A stretch of 34,966 bases of DNA from Chloroflexus sp. MS-G (GTDB lineage: Bacteria > Chloroflexota > Chloroflexia > Chloroflexales > Chloroflexaceae). This document shows positions 1 through 7,668 of this stretch, piece after piece; the stretch's first letter is position 1, and each line of letters begins with the position of its first letter. A model generated the notes under the pieces. It made no database searches. It saw nothing but the letters and a program-made list of their open reading frames with translations, and was not told where the DNA came from. The translations under genes and the position numbers were made by a program. The stretch is from positions 1-34,966 of the forward strand of contig NZ_JPIM01000048.1 of the NCBI RefSeq assembly GCF_000735195.1, given 5' to 3'.

Positions 1-2
1 GT

Positions 3-176
3 AGAGCCTATCCGAAATCTCTTGTGGTGGGAGATGAAGGTCATCGCATGTTGTCACCTTACCAGATCGGTTTGCATCACAGGGGATATTTGGTATCAGA
101 CTGATCGCACGTTGGATTGAATCCATCGACGAGTTTCACTCGTTGTAGCGTGACGACAAGTTATTCGGATAGGCGC
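3..176. repeat. MITE-like element with terminal inverted repeats
   Basis: The ends at 3-16 and 163-176 are inverted copies of each other (core GCCTATCCGAA / TTCGGATAGGC, 13 of 14 positions match), enclosing about 174 bp with no coding potential. A small hairpin lies inside at 127-145 (7-bp stem, loop TTTCA). The right end abuts the stop codon of the nucleotidyltransferase gene at 177-179. A diverged relative of the right-hand part is found at 25283-25353. This looks like a non-autonomous element mobilised by a transposase encoded elsewhere. The window edge prevents checking for a target duplication on the left. Confidence 0.55.
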
Positions 177-545
177 TTAATGTTCCTCATCACCTATTCG
201 ACTGACCAACACGATGCTTCCCCGCAGCATCTGCTGCACTTCGTCTGCAACTACCTTATCGTAGAGCACCATGTCGATCCCTATGTCGAGATGGCGTGAA
301 AAAAAGAAGAAGTATGGTTTGATCACTTCCAGCGGATTCGCAATCGGCTCATTCACTTGCAACAGCAGATCGGCATCACTCGTTCCGGTATGAGAACCGG
401 TTGCCAGTGAGCCGATGAGGCGTACCTCTTGCAGGTGGGGGAAGATCGCCAATGCTTTCGCCGAGACCTCTCGCAATTGTCGCATCACCTCATCACGATT
501 CAGGGAGATAGCTTTCACAGAACTGTATGACTCGATCCGCCGCAT
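177..545 (-). CDS. MNT-type nucleotidyltransferase (HEPN/MNT antitoxin-like)
   Basis: This 122-residue protein is a minimal nucleotidyltransferase of the DNA polymerase beta fold. The signature is G45-S46 followed by S56-D57-A58-D59, the two metal-binding aspartates, with a likely third acidic residue at D91 (DIGID, 87-91). In HEPN/MNT modules this partner modifies or neutralises a HEPN RNase; that role is known for the family and is inferred here. The start at 545 was chosen over a longer frame because GAGAAGG lies just upstream and the start then falls 16 bp after the HEPN stop instead of overlapping it. It is the second gene of the pair. Its stop codon touches the repeat element at 3-176. 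Confidence 0.8.
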   Translation of the reverse strand: MRRIESYSSVKAISLNRDEVMRQLREVSAKALAIFPHLQEVRLIGSLATGSHTGTSDADLLLQVNEPIANPLEVIKPYFFFFSRHLDIGIDMVLYDKVVADEVQQMLRGSIVLVSRIGDEEH

Positions 546-561
546 AGAGACCTTCTCTCGC

Positions 562-885
562 CTATCGTTCGGTAAAGTAGTCAGCCGGTTTCCCCGCCGC
601 AAAACCGTTTGGGTAGCGCGGTGGAATGTAATACATATCCAGCAGACGGACGCTATCTAACACTTCCTCGGGTATTTCCAGGTCTTGTCTCAAGCGTTTG
701 AGCATTTCGGTAAGGGAGTGCCCCCACAGGGTTATTCCTCTAACGAGACCTAATGCCTTGATTACCTTCTCAGACGATTGTTGCAACGTAAAGCAGGCCC
801 ATTCGTAGTACCCGTATTGAATGTCTAAGAGGGCGCGCGTGTAGTCTCGCTTCCCTTGCTCGTACCAGTCTTTCCAGCGATTCAT
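562..885 (-). CDS. HEPN domain protein (toxin-like partner of MNT)
   Basis: This 107-residue, largely alpha-helical protein matches the HEPN family (PF05168 type): W8, the A30-C-F segment followed by QQ-SSEK at 35-40, KAL at 43-45, and the late histidine motif HSL at 56-58. R49 followed six residues later by H56 could form an RX6H-like RNase motif, but its placement in the helical fold cannot be confirmed by eye. It precedes the nucleotidyltransferase on the same strand, the usual HEPN/MNT order. ATG at 885 is preferred over TTG at 888. The gene begins 55 bp from the left end of an insertion sequence, so its promoter may have been affected by that insertion. No convincing promoter was seen in the gap. 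Confidence 0.78.
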   Translation of the reverse strand: MNRWKDWYEQGKRDYTRALLDIQYGYYEWACFTLQQSSEKVIKALGLVRGITLWGHSLTEMLKRLRQDLEIPEEVLDSVRLLDMYYIPPRYPNGFAAGKPADYFTER

Positions 886-976
886 CAACGACCATTCCTA
901 CATTCGGTCTTCCGCAATTAACGGTACAATGACCACAATAGGTAGGTGTCCGCAAAACCGTGACAGGGGCTGAAAG

Positions 977-1005
977 TTGAACAAAACTGGCGGGGTCCAT
1001 AGCAT
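977..1005 (+). promoter_or_regulatory. Putative transposase promoter
   Basis: TTGAAC at 977-982 and TAGCAT at 1000-1005 are separated by 17 bp and lie inside the insertion sequence, upstream of the transposase. Transcription would begin near 1012. The -10 box overlaps the left arm of the inverted repeat at 992-1005, so a transcript from this promoter would lack that arm. Confidence 0.4.
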
Positions 1006-1047
1006 ATCCTTATCTATTGACAACCGAGGAGGAATGCTATGGACCCC
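992..1047 (+). promoter_or_regulatory. Perfect 14-bp inverted repeat over the transposase start codon
   Basis: GGGGTCCATAGCAT at 992-1005 is the exact reverse complement of 1034-1047. The 28-nt loop contains the AGGAGG ribosome-binding site, and the right arm contains the ATG at 1039. In RNA made by read-through from outside the element, the start codon would be sealed in the stem. RNA from the internal promoter would lack the left arm and stay open. This is the logic known from IS10 and IS50; here it is inferred from sequence. Confidence 0.65.
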
Positions 1048-2136
1048 ACCCAGGTATTTTGCCCCAATGAGGCCTGCCCGGCAAGAGGACAGGGAGGGAA
1101 AGGGAACATCAAGGTGCACAGCCGGAAGGAAGCCCGCTATCGATGCACGGTTTGTGAGAAGACCTTCAGCGCCCGTCGGGGGACGATGTTGTACTGGAAG
1201 AAGACACCGGTGGACAGTATCGTGCTGGTCGTCACCCTGCTGGCCCACGGCTGTCCGGTGCGTGCGATTGTGGCTGCCTTTGGCTTGAAAGCGGAGACGG
1301 TGCGCACGTGGGCGGCGGAGGCTGGTGTGCATGGTGAGCAGGTGCATCGTCATCTGGTCCTGGGGGCGTGCTTGTCCTTGCTGCACGTGCAAGCGGACGA
1401 GATGCGCGTCCGCGTGCAGAAGGGGATTGTGTGGATGGCGATGGCGCTGATGGTGAGCACCCGGCTGTGGTTGGGTGGTGTGGTCAGCGCCCATCGGGAC
1501 AAGGGCCTCATTCGCCAGCTTGCCGACAGGGTGCGGGCCTGCGCCCGGCCGGGGGCTCTGCTGGTGGCCGTGGACGGACTGGCAGCCTCTGTCCATGCCT
1601 TCCGCTGCGCCTTGCTACGCAAGGCGCCCAGGAAGGGCCCCGGACGCCCTCACCTGGCGCCCTGGGAACAGGTCGTCATCGGCCAGGTGGTCAAGCAGGA
1701 CAAGCGCGGTCGCATGGTGAGCGTTGTGCGCCGCCTGGTGCAGGGCGCCGAAGCGGCCCTGGATGAGCTGTTGGCCTCGTCGGGCGGGGGTCAGACCTTG
1801 AACACCGCCTCCATCGAGCGCCTGCATGCCACCTTCCGCTCCCGCCTGGCCAGCCTGGTGCGGCGTACCCGCTATGGCGCCCGGCGCCAACGCATGGTGA
1901 CCCTGGGCATGGACCTGGTCGGCACGGTGTACAACTTCGGTACGCCCCACGACACCCTGACCAACGCCCAGGGCCATCGCTGCACACCGGCCATGGCCGC
2001 CGGCCTCACCCACCACGTCTGGACGGTTGCGGCATTGCTTCACTTTCATGTGCCGCCTCCACGCTGGCAGCCTCCCAAAAAACGAGGACGGCGCTCCAAA
2101 GAGCTGCAAAAGTTGATTGAACAATGGGTCTCATGA
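1039..2136 (+). CDS. IS1-like transposase
   Basis: This 365-residue transposase has an N-terminal zinc ribbon (C8, C13, C36, C39), a helix-turn-helix-like stretch around 72-92 (VRAIVAAFGLKAETVRTW), and a DDE-type catalytic region with candidate residues D120 (QADE), D179 (AVDG) and E260 (ASIER). The SIER-x-H-x-T-x-R block followed by LVRRTRYG resembles the C-terminal core of IS1 transposases, which suggests a single-ORF IS1 relative instead of the frameshifted InsA/InsB form. ATG at 1039 has a strong AGGAGG site just upstream. The frame is intact, with no sign of decay. GC content is visibly higher than in the adjoining polysaccharide genes, consistent with separate acquisition. Confidence 0.82.
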   Translation: MDPTQVFCPNEACPARGQGGKGNIKVHSRKEARYRCTVCEKTFSARRGTMLYWKKTPVDSIVLVVTLLAHGCPVRAIVAAFGLKAETVRTWAAEAGVHGEQVHRHLVLGACLSLLHVQADEMRVRVQKGIVWMAMALMVSTRLWLGGVVSAHRDKGLIRQLADRVRACARPGALLVAVDGLAASVHAFRCALLRKAPRKGPGRPHLAPWEQVVIGQVVKQDKRGRMVSVVRRLVQGAEAALDELLASSGGGQTLNTASIERLHATFRSRLASLVRRTRYGARRQRMVTLGMDLVGTVYNFGTPHDTLTNAQGHRCTPAMAAGLTHHVWTVAALLHFHVPPPRWQPPKKRGRRSKELQKLIEQWVS

Positions 2137-2162
2137 TCACGGTTTCGCAGGCTCTTACCGGC

Positions 2163-3359
2163 TCATTTGTCTAAACTCGAGTTCGACATTCCAGAAGCGA
2201 GAGCAGTGTAGATATCGCTTGTCTCTCTAGCTATTGTGGACCATGAATACTTGGTATAAGCAACAGTTTTTGCGTTACTACCCATTCTAGAACGTTCAGA
2301 TCTATCAGAACCCATCTTGATAATGGCATCTGCAAGCAATTTTGTATCTGTTGGATCATCAATTAAGTAACCAGTTTGCCCATCTTCTACGACTTCAAGT
2401 AATCCACCCACTCGTGTTGCAACCACTGGACGTCCAAACGCATATGCCGTAACCACAACTGCGCTTTGGTACACTTTCTGATACGGCAATACGACAAAAT
2501 CGCATGCCATAAAATAATCAGCAATTTTTTGAAGAGGAACATATCGCGTATCAAATCGGACGAAATTATCAAGCCCTAGATCTTTAGCAATACTTGTATA
2601 GTCAATGGTATTTTCGGATCGCGGTGACCCTGCTACTATCAAAAGAAAGTTTGGCAGTTGCTTAACTACTAGGGGCAAAGATCTTAAAAGATAGTCCAAC
2701 CCCTTGGCTTTTTTCAGACTGCCGAAAAAGAGCGCCACAATCCGGTCTGAGGCAATTCCCAGTCGTTGTCGAGCCTCTGCCTGAGAGGGTAACGGTTCAG
2801 CAGTATGAACATCTAGAACACCGATTGGCATATGCATAATACGTGCACCATCAATCTTAAAACGGCTTTGGAGTTCATTGGCGCTGTATTGAGAATGCAC
2901 AATTAGCTGGTCGGCCATATGATAAATCCGGTTTAACGCTATTGCTAATAGTTTGCTACCAACTGACTGCTCACCAAGCAGCGTGAAACGGTCAACGTCA
3001 TGCACAGTGTAGACCACTCCAATTCCTTGGCGACGTGTTAACGCAACTGATGTAACTTCAATTGTAGGAATAAAGACATCTTGAAAATGGACAACATCTG
3101 GCTGGACTTTTCGAGCCACGTTTATTGTGATAAAAGGGTTACGAAGCGCATCAAAAGCTCGGAGAACTTTGGATTGACGCCGATTCATACCCCCTAAAAG
3201 GGGAAGTATTGTATAAGGTTCTTGATTTATGTCCAATTCATAATGACGCGATGTCAGAAGCGTCAGATCTTCTACAAGGGGACGCAGTGCACGACACAAA
3301 CTGGCGGTGTAATAACAGATACCGCTAAAGCCAAGTGGCTCAATCATCAGGATTTTCAT
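2163..3359 (-). CDS. Family 4 glycosyltransferase
   Basis: This 398-residue GT-B enzyme transfers a sugar from an activated donor to the growing glycan on the cytoplasmic face. The N-terminal domain opens with a glycine-rich acceptor-side loop (GFSGICYYTASL). The C-terminal domain has the donor-binding pattern FFGSLKKAKGLDYLL, then AYAFGRPVVATRVGGLLEVV and DGQTGYLI. The two glutamates of the usual EX7E motif are not present: the segment reads YQSAVVVTAYAFG, as in one GT4 subgroup. Its ATG overlaps the stop of the polymerase gene by 4 bp. It is the last gene of the operon and ends 3 bp from the insertion sequence, with no terminator between. The substrate cannot be told from sequence. Confidence 0.88.
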   Translation of the reverse strand: MKILMIEPLGFSGICYYTASLCRALRPLVEDLTLLTSRHYELDINQEPYTILPLLGGMNRRQSKVLRAFDALRNPFITINVARKVQPDVVHFQDVFIPTIEVTSVALTRRQGIGVVYTVHDVDRFTLLGEQSVGSKLLAIALNRIYHMADQLIVHSQYSANELQSRFKIDGARIMHMPIGVLDVHTAEPLPSQAEARQRLGIASDRIVALFFGSLKKAKGLDYLLRSLPLVVKQLPNFLLIVAGSPRSENTIDYTSIAKDLGLDNFVRFDTRYVPLQKIADYFMACDFVVLPYQKVYQSAVVVTAYAFGRPVVATRVGGLLEVVEDGQTGYLIDDPTDTKLLADAIIKMGSDRSERSRMGSNAKTVAYTKYSWSTIARETSDIYTALASGMSNSSLDK

Positions 3360-4768
3360 ACACCGCTCCTACTTCTTGACAAGAGACGACTCAACGAAAG
3401 GCTGATACCAGCTATTGCCCAATACCAACCACGCGGGAATCCATTGCTGAATTGGAATGTCAGCACGAGTGCAAGTATACCTACGCCTAGAGCAATCAAA
3501 AAGTCTCTGTAGAAGGGATCTGAGGTCAAAGTGGCATTATGCAAGATTTCTCCAGGAATAAGTATCGTTACGATAAAACCCGTTACCAATCCAAGGATAC
3601 CGGCGTCAAACCACATGGTTAAATAAACATTCAATCCGACTGCAGCAAAATTCCGATAGCGCGGGTTATTCATCGGATCACTCATTACGGCCTGCAAAGT
3701 TCCAATCCCATAACCTGTCCAGGGCCGTCTATGTATTAATCTCATAATATCATTGAAGTCATCAATTCTTAGAGATGAAGCCGACTCTGAAGTATTCCCT
3801 ATGTCAAGAAATCTGTTGATAAAACGGCCCAAAAGGTCAGGCATAAACAAAATGAATAGTAGGCTTAAAAGCACCAAGATCGGTCCTAGCCGAAAGGCCA
3901 TCAGATTGAGTAATCCCCGAGCTCCTCGGGGACGCAGCAATAACAAAAGAGCCCCTTGAAGCAAGATTCCTACTAACAGGCCCAACCAGGCAGCCCGAGT
4001 CATACAAATGAGATTCACTACAAACATCAACAGCCACGCAGTGAGCAGAAAAGGTCTATAGCGAGCAAATCTGCGGCTATATAGAAGAGGAATGTAAATC
4101 AACAGAAAAAACATAGAAAAGGCTGCTAACCAGGCAGCCTCGACAAATGTACCTGGCGGACGCCCAGTTGGAATCATCTGGTTATCACGGTATGGTGGCA
4201 AAATGCCCCCAACTACTAGAAGCGTTTGTAAAAACCCAACCATCGTAATCATAAAACCGCTGAGTAGAAAAAAGGGGATAAATTTTTGGACACGATTGAA
4301 CTTGTCCAGGTGTTGCATGAGAACATAGAGTGTTCCAACCTGCACAACAAACATTAGCCATAGTCTAATGCTATCCGATCGGGAGTACGAATATAAGATC
4401 GAAAGCCCGTTGACAAATAGATAAGCGATACAGCTCCAACCAACTCGGCTCTTTGGCACGGGGATTTTCTTTTTTAACAGTAGAGCCACGATAGCCAATA
4501 GAGCAACAATTTGATGTGGCCGTATATTTACTCCCGCCACAGGCAAATAAATCAGCTCAAACGTTGAAAGAGGGAAGATCAGATAAGGCGCAATAGGATA
4601 TTGCGCCAGAAACCAGATTGCTACTACCAGGACCGGTGATGCCATCAGTGCCAGACTCACCCATTGTGCATCTGTCGGGACCAGCGCAACAACCAATGCG
4701 ATTCCTATTGCGACCATTGGTGCAAAAAGATGCCATTTGAGAGATGAGATTATCGCTCTACTGGACAC
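3356..4768 (-). CDS. Wzy/WaaL-type O-antigen polymerase or ligase
   Basis: This ~470-residue integral membrane protein has about ten to twelve hydrophobic segments and the Wzy_C (PF04932) region. In that region RAAWLGLLVGILL precedes a large non-membrane loop holding RRPWTGYGIGTLQ, and more helices follow (LTMWFDAGILGLVTGF). Such proteins join lipid-linked repeat units or transfer them to an acceptor on the outer side of the membrane. Polymerase and ligase cannot be separated by sequence alone. GTG at 4768 is preferred over TTG at 4774 because GGAGG lies 9 nt before the GTG but only 3 nt before the TTG. The start overlaps the end of the KpsS-like gene. Base composition is AT-richer than the right half of the window. 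Confidence 0.85.
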   Translation of the reverse strand: MSSRAIISSLKWHLFAPMVAIGIALVVALVPTDAQWVSLALMASPVLVVAIWFLAQYPIAPYLIFPLSTFELIYLPVAGVNIRPHQIVALLAIVALLLKKKIPVPKSRVGWSCIAYLFVNGLSILYSYSRSDSIRLWLMFVVQVGTLYVLMQHLDKFNRVQKFIPFFLLSGFMITMVGFLQTLLVVGGILPPYRDNQMIPTGRPPGTFVEAAWLAAFSMFFLLIYIPLLYSRRFARYRPFLLTAWLLMFVVNLICMTRAAWLGLLVGILLQGALLLLLRPRGARGLLNLMAFRLGPILVLLSLLFILFMPDLLGRFINRFLDIGNTSESASSLRIDDFNDIMRLIHRRPWTGYGIGTLQAVMSDPMNNPRYRNFAAVGLNVYLTMWFDAGILGLVTGFIVTILIPGEILHNATLTSDPFYRDFLIALGVGILALVLTFQFSNGFPRGWYWAIAGISLSLSRLLSRSRSGV

Positions 4769-6131
4769 GATCAAGTTCCTCCAGAATTGCTTGGGCTACC
4801 TGGCTGATATTACCCTCCGAGAAATCGCGCAGAGTGTACTCACCTAAGTACGTCCTTTGCACTGCATAATGTATGAACTTTCTTACCAAGCGCTCATCAG
4901 GCCTATTACCGATGGCTTGTTTGATCACCCGAGTTAGATCGTAAAAGTTATCCACATCAAAGGTGATACCTTTACCACGATAGAAAGACGGGCCTAAAGT
5001 AATAACCGGCTTCCCCCGTACAAGGGCTTCAAAACCAACTGTAGAGTTGACAGTTATGACTGCCTCAGCAGCAGAAATCATATCTAATGCTGATACTGAA
5101 GGGGGCAACAACCTTACATTGGGAATACGTTTGATACGACGCAGTGCGCTGATGTTTATGCCACCCAGAAAATTGGGATGCTCTTTAGTATATAGCTTAA
5201 ATCCAATGGGTAAAGACTCGGCAATCAATTGAACTATGAACTCCTGATTTTGGCAATGGGGGGCACGCACTCTTAACTGAAAATCCTCAGCGTCATGAAG
5301 CGGGAAAAACAGAAACCTCTCACCCAGTTGAGGCTGTTCATATAAATCCTGCGAAAGAATGTAATTAAATATTCGCCTCAAAATATAGATAGTTTTACGA
5401 AAGACCCAACGGGGCGGATAGGCATACTTGTCAGTAAAAAGGGCAAAGTACCACCGGCTAAAGAATTTACTCAAATATTCTGCCTTAATCGTTGGAGGTT
5501 GCCAACTGAAGAATCGTGGGGCTTCACTAATTAATCGGTCTATAAGTCTCTGGACTTCCATTTCTTGGCTTGGTGATAACTCAGGTAGAGATGCAAGATC
5601 AAGATTCAAAAAATTGCCATCCAAAGTCCTCACGATTACAAAACGGTGCGGTAAAGGGAAGAAATTCAGGTACAATGTTTTGATGCCACGTCGCCGCGCT
5701 GCGAAGTAGGAAGTAGTACGAATTAATTCCCCACCTATAGCGGACACCACAGCATCCACCAAATTGGCGTCAAATATAGTCTCCCATGCTTCAAAATAGT
5801 GCAACGCGCGATCAATACATTCATTCTCACTACAGTCGAATAACTCGCGATCACCATTGTAGACCTGTTTAAAAGAGAGCAGGTTGTACTTCTTCTCTGC
5901 CATCCTCGCAGCTGCTATTGGGTCCGGAATCTCATGCCAATGTGTTTCAATCCAATGCGGTATAGCAAGGATATCAATCCCTTTATCTCGCTGTAGCTCA
6001 ACCGCATGACGGTTATACTGCGAAGTGAATATGGTTCGAATGCCCTTCTTGGACAGATGTTCTGCGATGTGGATATAAAACTCAATTTCACGTCTATTGT
6101 GAGCACCCACGAATAATACAGTCCTAGACAT
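4758..6131 (-). CDS. KpsS-like capsule polysaccharide transferase
   Basis: This 457-residue soluble protein has two Rossmann-like halves. The C-terminal half matches the capsule synthesis family PF05159: FFPLHDAEDFQLR at 275-287, KEHP at 316-319, VNSTVGFEAL at 361-370 and GKPVI at 373-377. KpsS and KpsC use CMP-Kdo as donor, so in this cluster the enzyme is a reasonable candidate for using a CMP-activated nonulosonic acid; that is inference. ATG at 6131 was chosen over an upstream TTG (6188) because GAGGG lies just before it and it leaves an 8-bp overlap with the flippase stop, as elsewhere in the operon. No signal peptide or TM segment is seen, so it should act in the cytoplasm. Confidence 0.75.
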   Translation of the reverse strand: MSRTVLFVGAHNRREIEFYIHIAEHLSKKGIRTIFTSQYNRHAVELQRDKGIDILAIPHWIETHWHEIPDPIAAARMAEKKYNLLSFKQVYNGDRELFDCSENECIDRALHYFEAWETIFDANLVDAVVSAIGGELIRTTSYFAARRRGIKTLYLNFFPLPHRFVIVRTLDGNFLNLDLASLPELSPSQEMEVQRLIDRLISEAPRFFSWQPPTIKAEYLSKFFSRWYFALFTDKYAYPPRWVFRKTIYILRRIFNYILSQDLYEQPQLGERFLFFPLHDAEDFQLRVRAPHCQNQEFIVQLIAESLPIGFKLYTKEHPNFLGGINISALRRIKRIPNVRLLPPSVSALDMISAAEAVITVNSTVGFEALVRGKPVITLGPSFYRGKGITFDVDNFYDLTRVIKQAIGNRPDERLVRKFIHYAVQRTYLGEYTLRDFSEGNISQVAQAILEELDRVQ

Positions 6132-7668
6132 TGTGACCCTCACCCCGGTATGGTATGAGTCTTTTGATTTGCCCAACAATCCGGCCAAACACTAACATAA
6201 TACACGCAACCTCAAATCGTGAGATTGCCTTACACGTATAGAGGATAAAAAAATAGATCCCGGGCATCGCAATGGCCAGTATGCATTGGAATTGCTGCAG
6301 CAGAGGTATAGTCATCCATAAAAATGTCAAAAAAACCAAAAATATACTGCTTACAAAAATTCGGTAAAACGATACGAACTTTCCGTCTATCTTAATCTCG
6401 CCTCGCACCTTCCATATCATCATAGCTAACAGCACAATCCGAGCGAATAGCAGCGCAGCAATTACACCATACACCTCCCATACCCGCCCCAATGATAGCC
6501 CAACTACCAAGGTACAAAGCAGGCCAATGACATAAATTATACCCATTTGCTGAGTTCGATTAGTGGCCATTAGGCGTTGTTCTATATTGGCAGACAAGAC
6601 ACGCAGTAATGGCAGAGGTGCCATAAAAGGCATAAACGCAGATGCACTAACGTAAACTTCACCAGCGAGCAATTGAATCAACTGTTCACCAACCAATAAT
6701 GCTTCTAGGGTAAGCAATATTGCCAATAAGGTGGAGTATTTCACAGCCACATCAAAGTGAACGCTGCTTTGATTCCCTCCTTTCCAGTCTGCAAAGACGT
6801 ACGGGCTAAGAGCCTGCGATATGCTCACCGCAACCAAATAGACCATATCAAAAATTGCATAGGCTAACGAGAATAATGCCACTTGGGTATTGTTACATAC
6901 ATAGGCTAATATGTACTTGCTGATTGCTAACATGCCCCATACGCTCAGGAAAAAAGGCAAGAGCGGTGCACCGTATTTTATGGAACATCGGAACCAACTT
7001 ATCTCTATCGGAGCCTCTTTCAGGTGAGAAAAACCGATTCGACGAACAGCCAGGGATAGAGCAATTACTATCAGCATAACCCAACTTGCCGCTACCCAGG
7101 TTACAGTCAGGCGGGCCTTAAAAAGTAGGACCGGTGGGACCAAAATGTAGAGCCAGGCGTATCCCCGTAAGAACAACAACAAATTGTAAAAGACAACTTG
7201 CCGCTGGCCATACAAGAAATAGATCAACACGAATAATATGGCCGACAATGCTGAAGCGGTTAGAGTTAGTTCCCACTCCAACAAGCCAAATCCAAGCACG
7301 CCGCTTTTTAACAAGAGGGGTGATAGCAACGTGCCAACTAAAGTCCAGAAAAGGGACGTAATCCAAACACCGACTATAACTGATTTCAGTGCCGAGATAT
7401 GCAACTCACTCGCAGCTGTCTCTTTATATACGTATTGGAAGGCTCCCAAAGAGAACAAATAGGAGAGAACCATCATGGTTGTCAGGAGCACCGATAATAT
7501 GCCGTAGTCATTAATACTCAAACTGCGAGTTAGGAAAACAACCCGGAAGACACTTGTTGCTAACCCCAATCCGATAATCAATGTTGAAAGGCCTGCCTGT
7601 TTAAAAATCCTTTGACTTGCCACGCCTGATTCCCCTGATACGTAGTTGACCGTTGCACTACCCCTCAT
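6124..7668 (-). CDS. Wzx-type polysaccharide flippase
   Basis: This 514-residue protein has twelve or more hydrophobic segments and fits the MOP superfamily (polysaccharide biosynthesis / MurJ-like). The N-terminal block LGLATSVFRVVFLTRSLSINDYGIL is characteristic of Wzx proteins. It would move undecaprenyl-linked repeat units across the cytoplasmic membrane. ATG at 7668 overlaps the pseI stop by 4 bp (ATGA), suggesting translational coupling. An upstream TTG at 7689 is possible but would overlap pseI more. No good ribosome-binding site lies before 7668, which fits coupling. Directly downstream are the KpsS-like and Wzy-like genes, which is the expected Wzx/Wzy context. Confidence 0.88.
   Translation of the reverse strand: MRGSATVNYVSGESGVASQRIFKQAGLSTLIIGLGLATSVFRVVFLTRSLSINDYGILSVLLTTMMVLSYLFSLGAFQYVYKETAASELHISALKSVIVGVWITSLFWTLVGTLLSPLLLKSGVLGFGLLEWELTLTASALSAILFVLIYFLYGQRQVVFYNLLLFLRGYAWLYILVPPVLLFKARLTVTWVAASWVMLIVIALSLAVRRIGFSHLKEAPIEISWFRCSIKYGAPLLPFFLSVWGMLAISKYILAYVCNNTQVALFSLAYAIFDMVYLVAVSISQALSPYVFADWKGGNQSSVHFDVAVKYSTLLAILLTLEALLVGEQLIQLLAGEVYVSASAFMPFMAPLPLLRVLSANIEQRLMATNRTQQMGIIYVIGLLCTLVVGLSLGRVWEVYGVIAALLFARIVLLAMMIWKVRGEIKIDGKFVSFYRIFVSSIFLVFLTFLWMTIPLLQQFQCILAIAMPGIYFFILYTCKAISRFEVACIMLVFGRIVGQIKRLIPYRGEGHNV

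Larger units (their letters stand above)
941..2159 (+). mobile_element. IS1-like insertion sequence (about 1.2 kb, one ORF)
   Basis: The ends at 941-963 and 2137-2159 are imperfect 23-bp inverted repeats with 18 matching positions. Both begin GGTA and share the inner core AAACCGTGA. They enclose a single transposase gene. GG at the outer end is typical of IS1-family termini. No target-site duplication is evident in the flanks (left ...ACCACAATA, right GGCTCATTTG...), so the insertion may be old, or the family may duplicate few bases. The right end lies 3 bp from the stop codon of the glycosyltransferase at 2163, and the left end 55 bp from the HEPN start. Confidence 0.8.

Noticed and set aside
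898..1596. Long minus-strand frame across the insertion sequence
   Set aside because: It is the reverse shadow of the GC-rich transposase; it has no domain and no ribosome-binding site.
1368..1766. Second plus-strand frame inside the transposase, as if a frameshifted IS1 ORF B
   Set aside because: The main frame is intact and carries all catalytic residues, so no frameshift is needed. The other frame is low-complexity and GC-driven.
941..2159. Target-site duplication around the insertion sequence
   Set aside because: The flanking bases on the two sides do not match over 4 to 10 bp.
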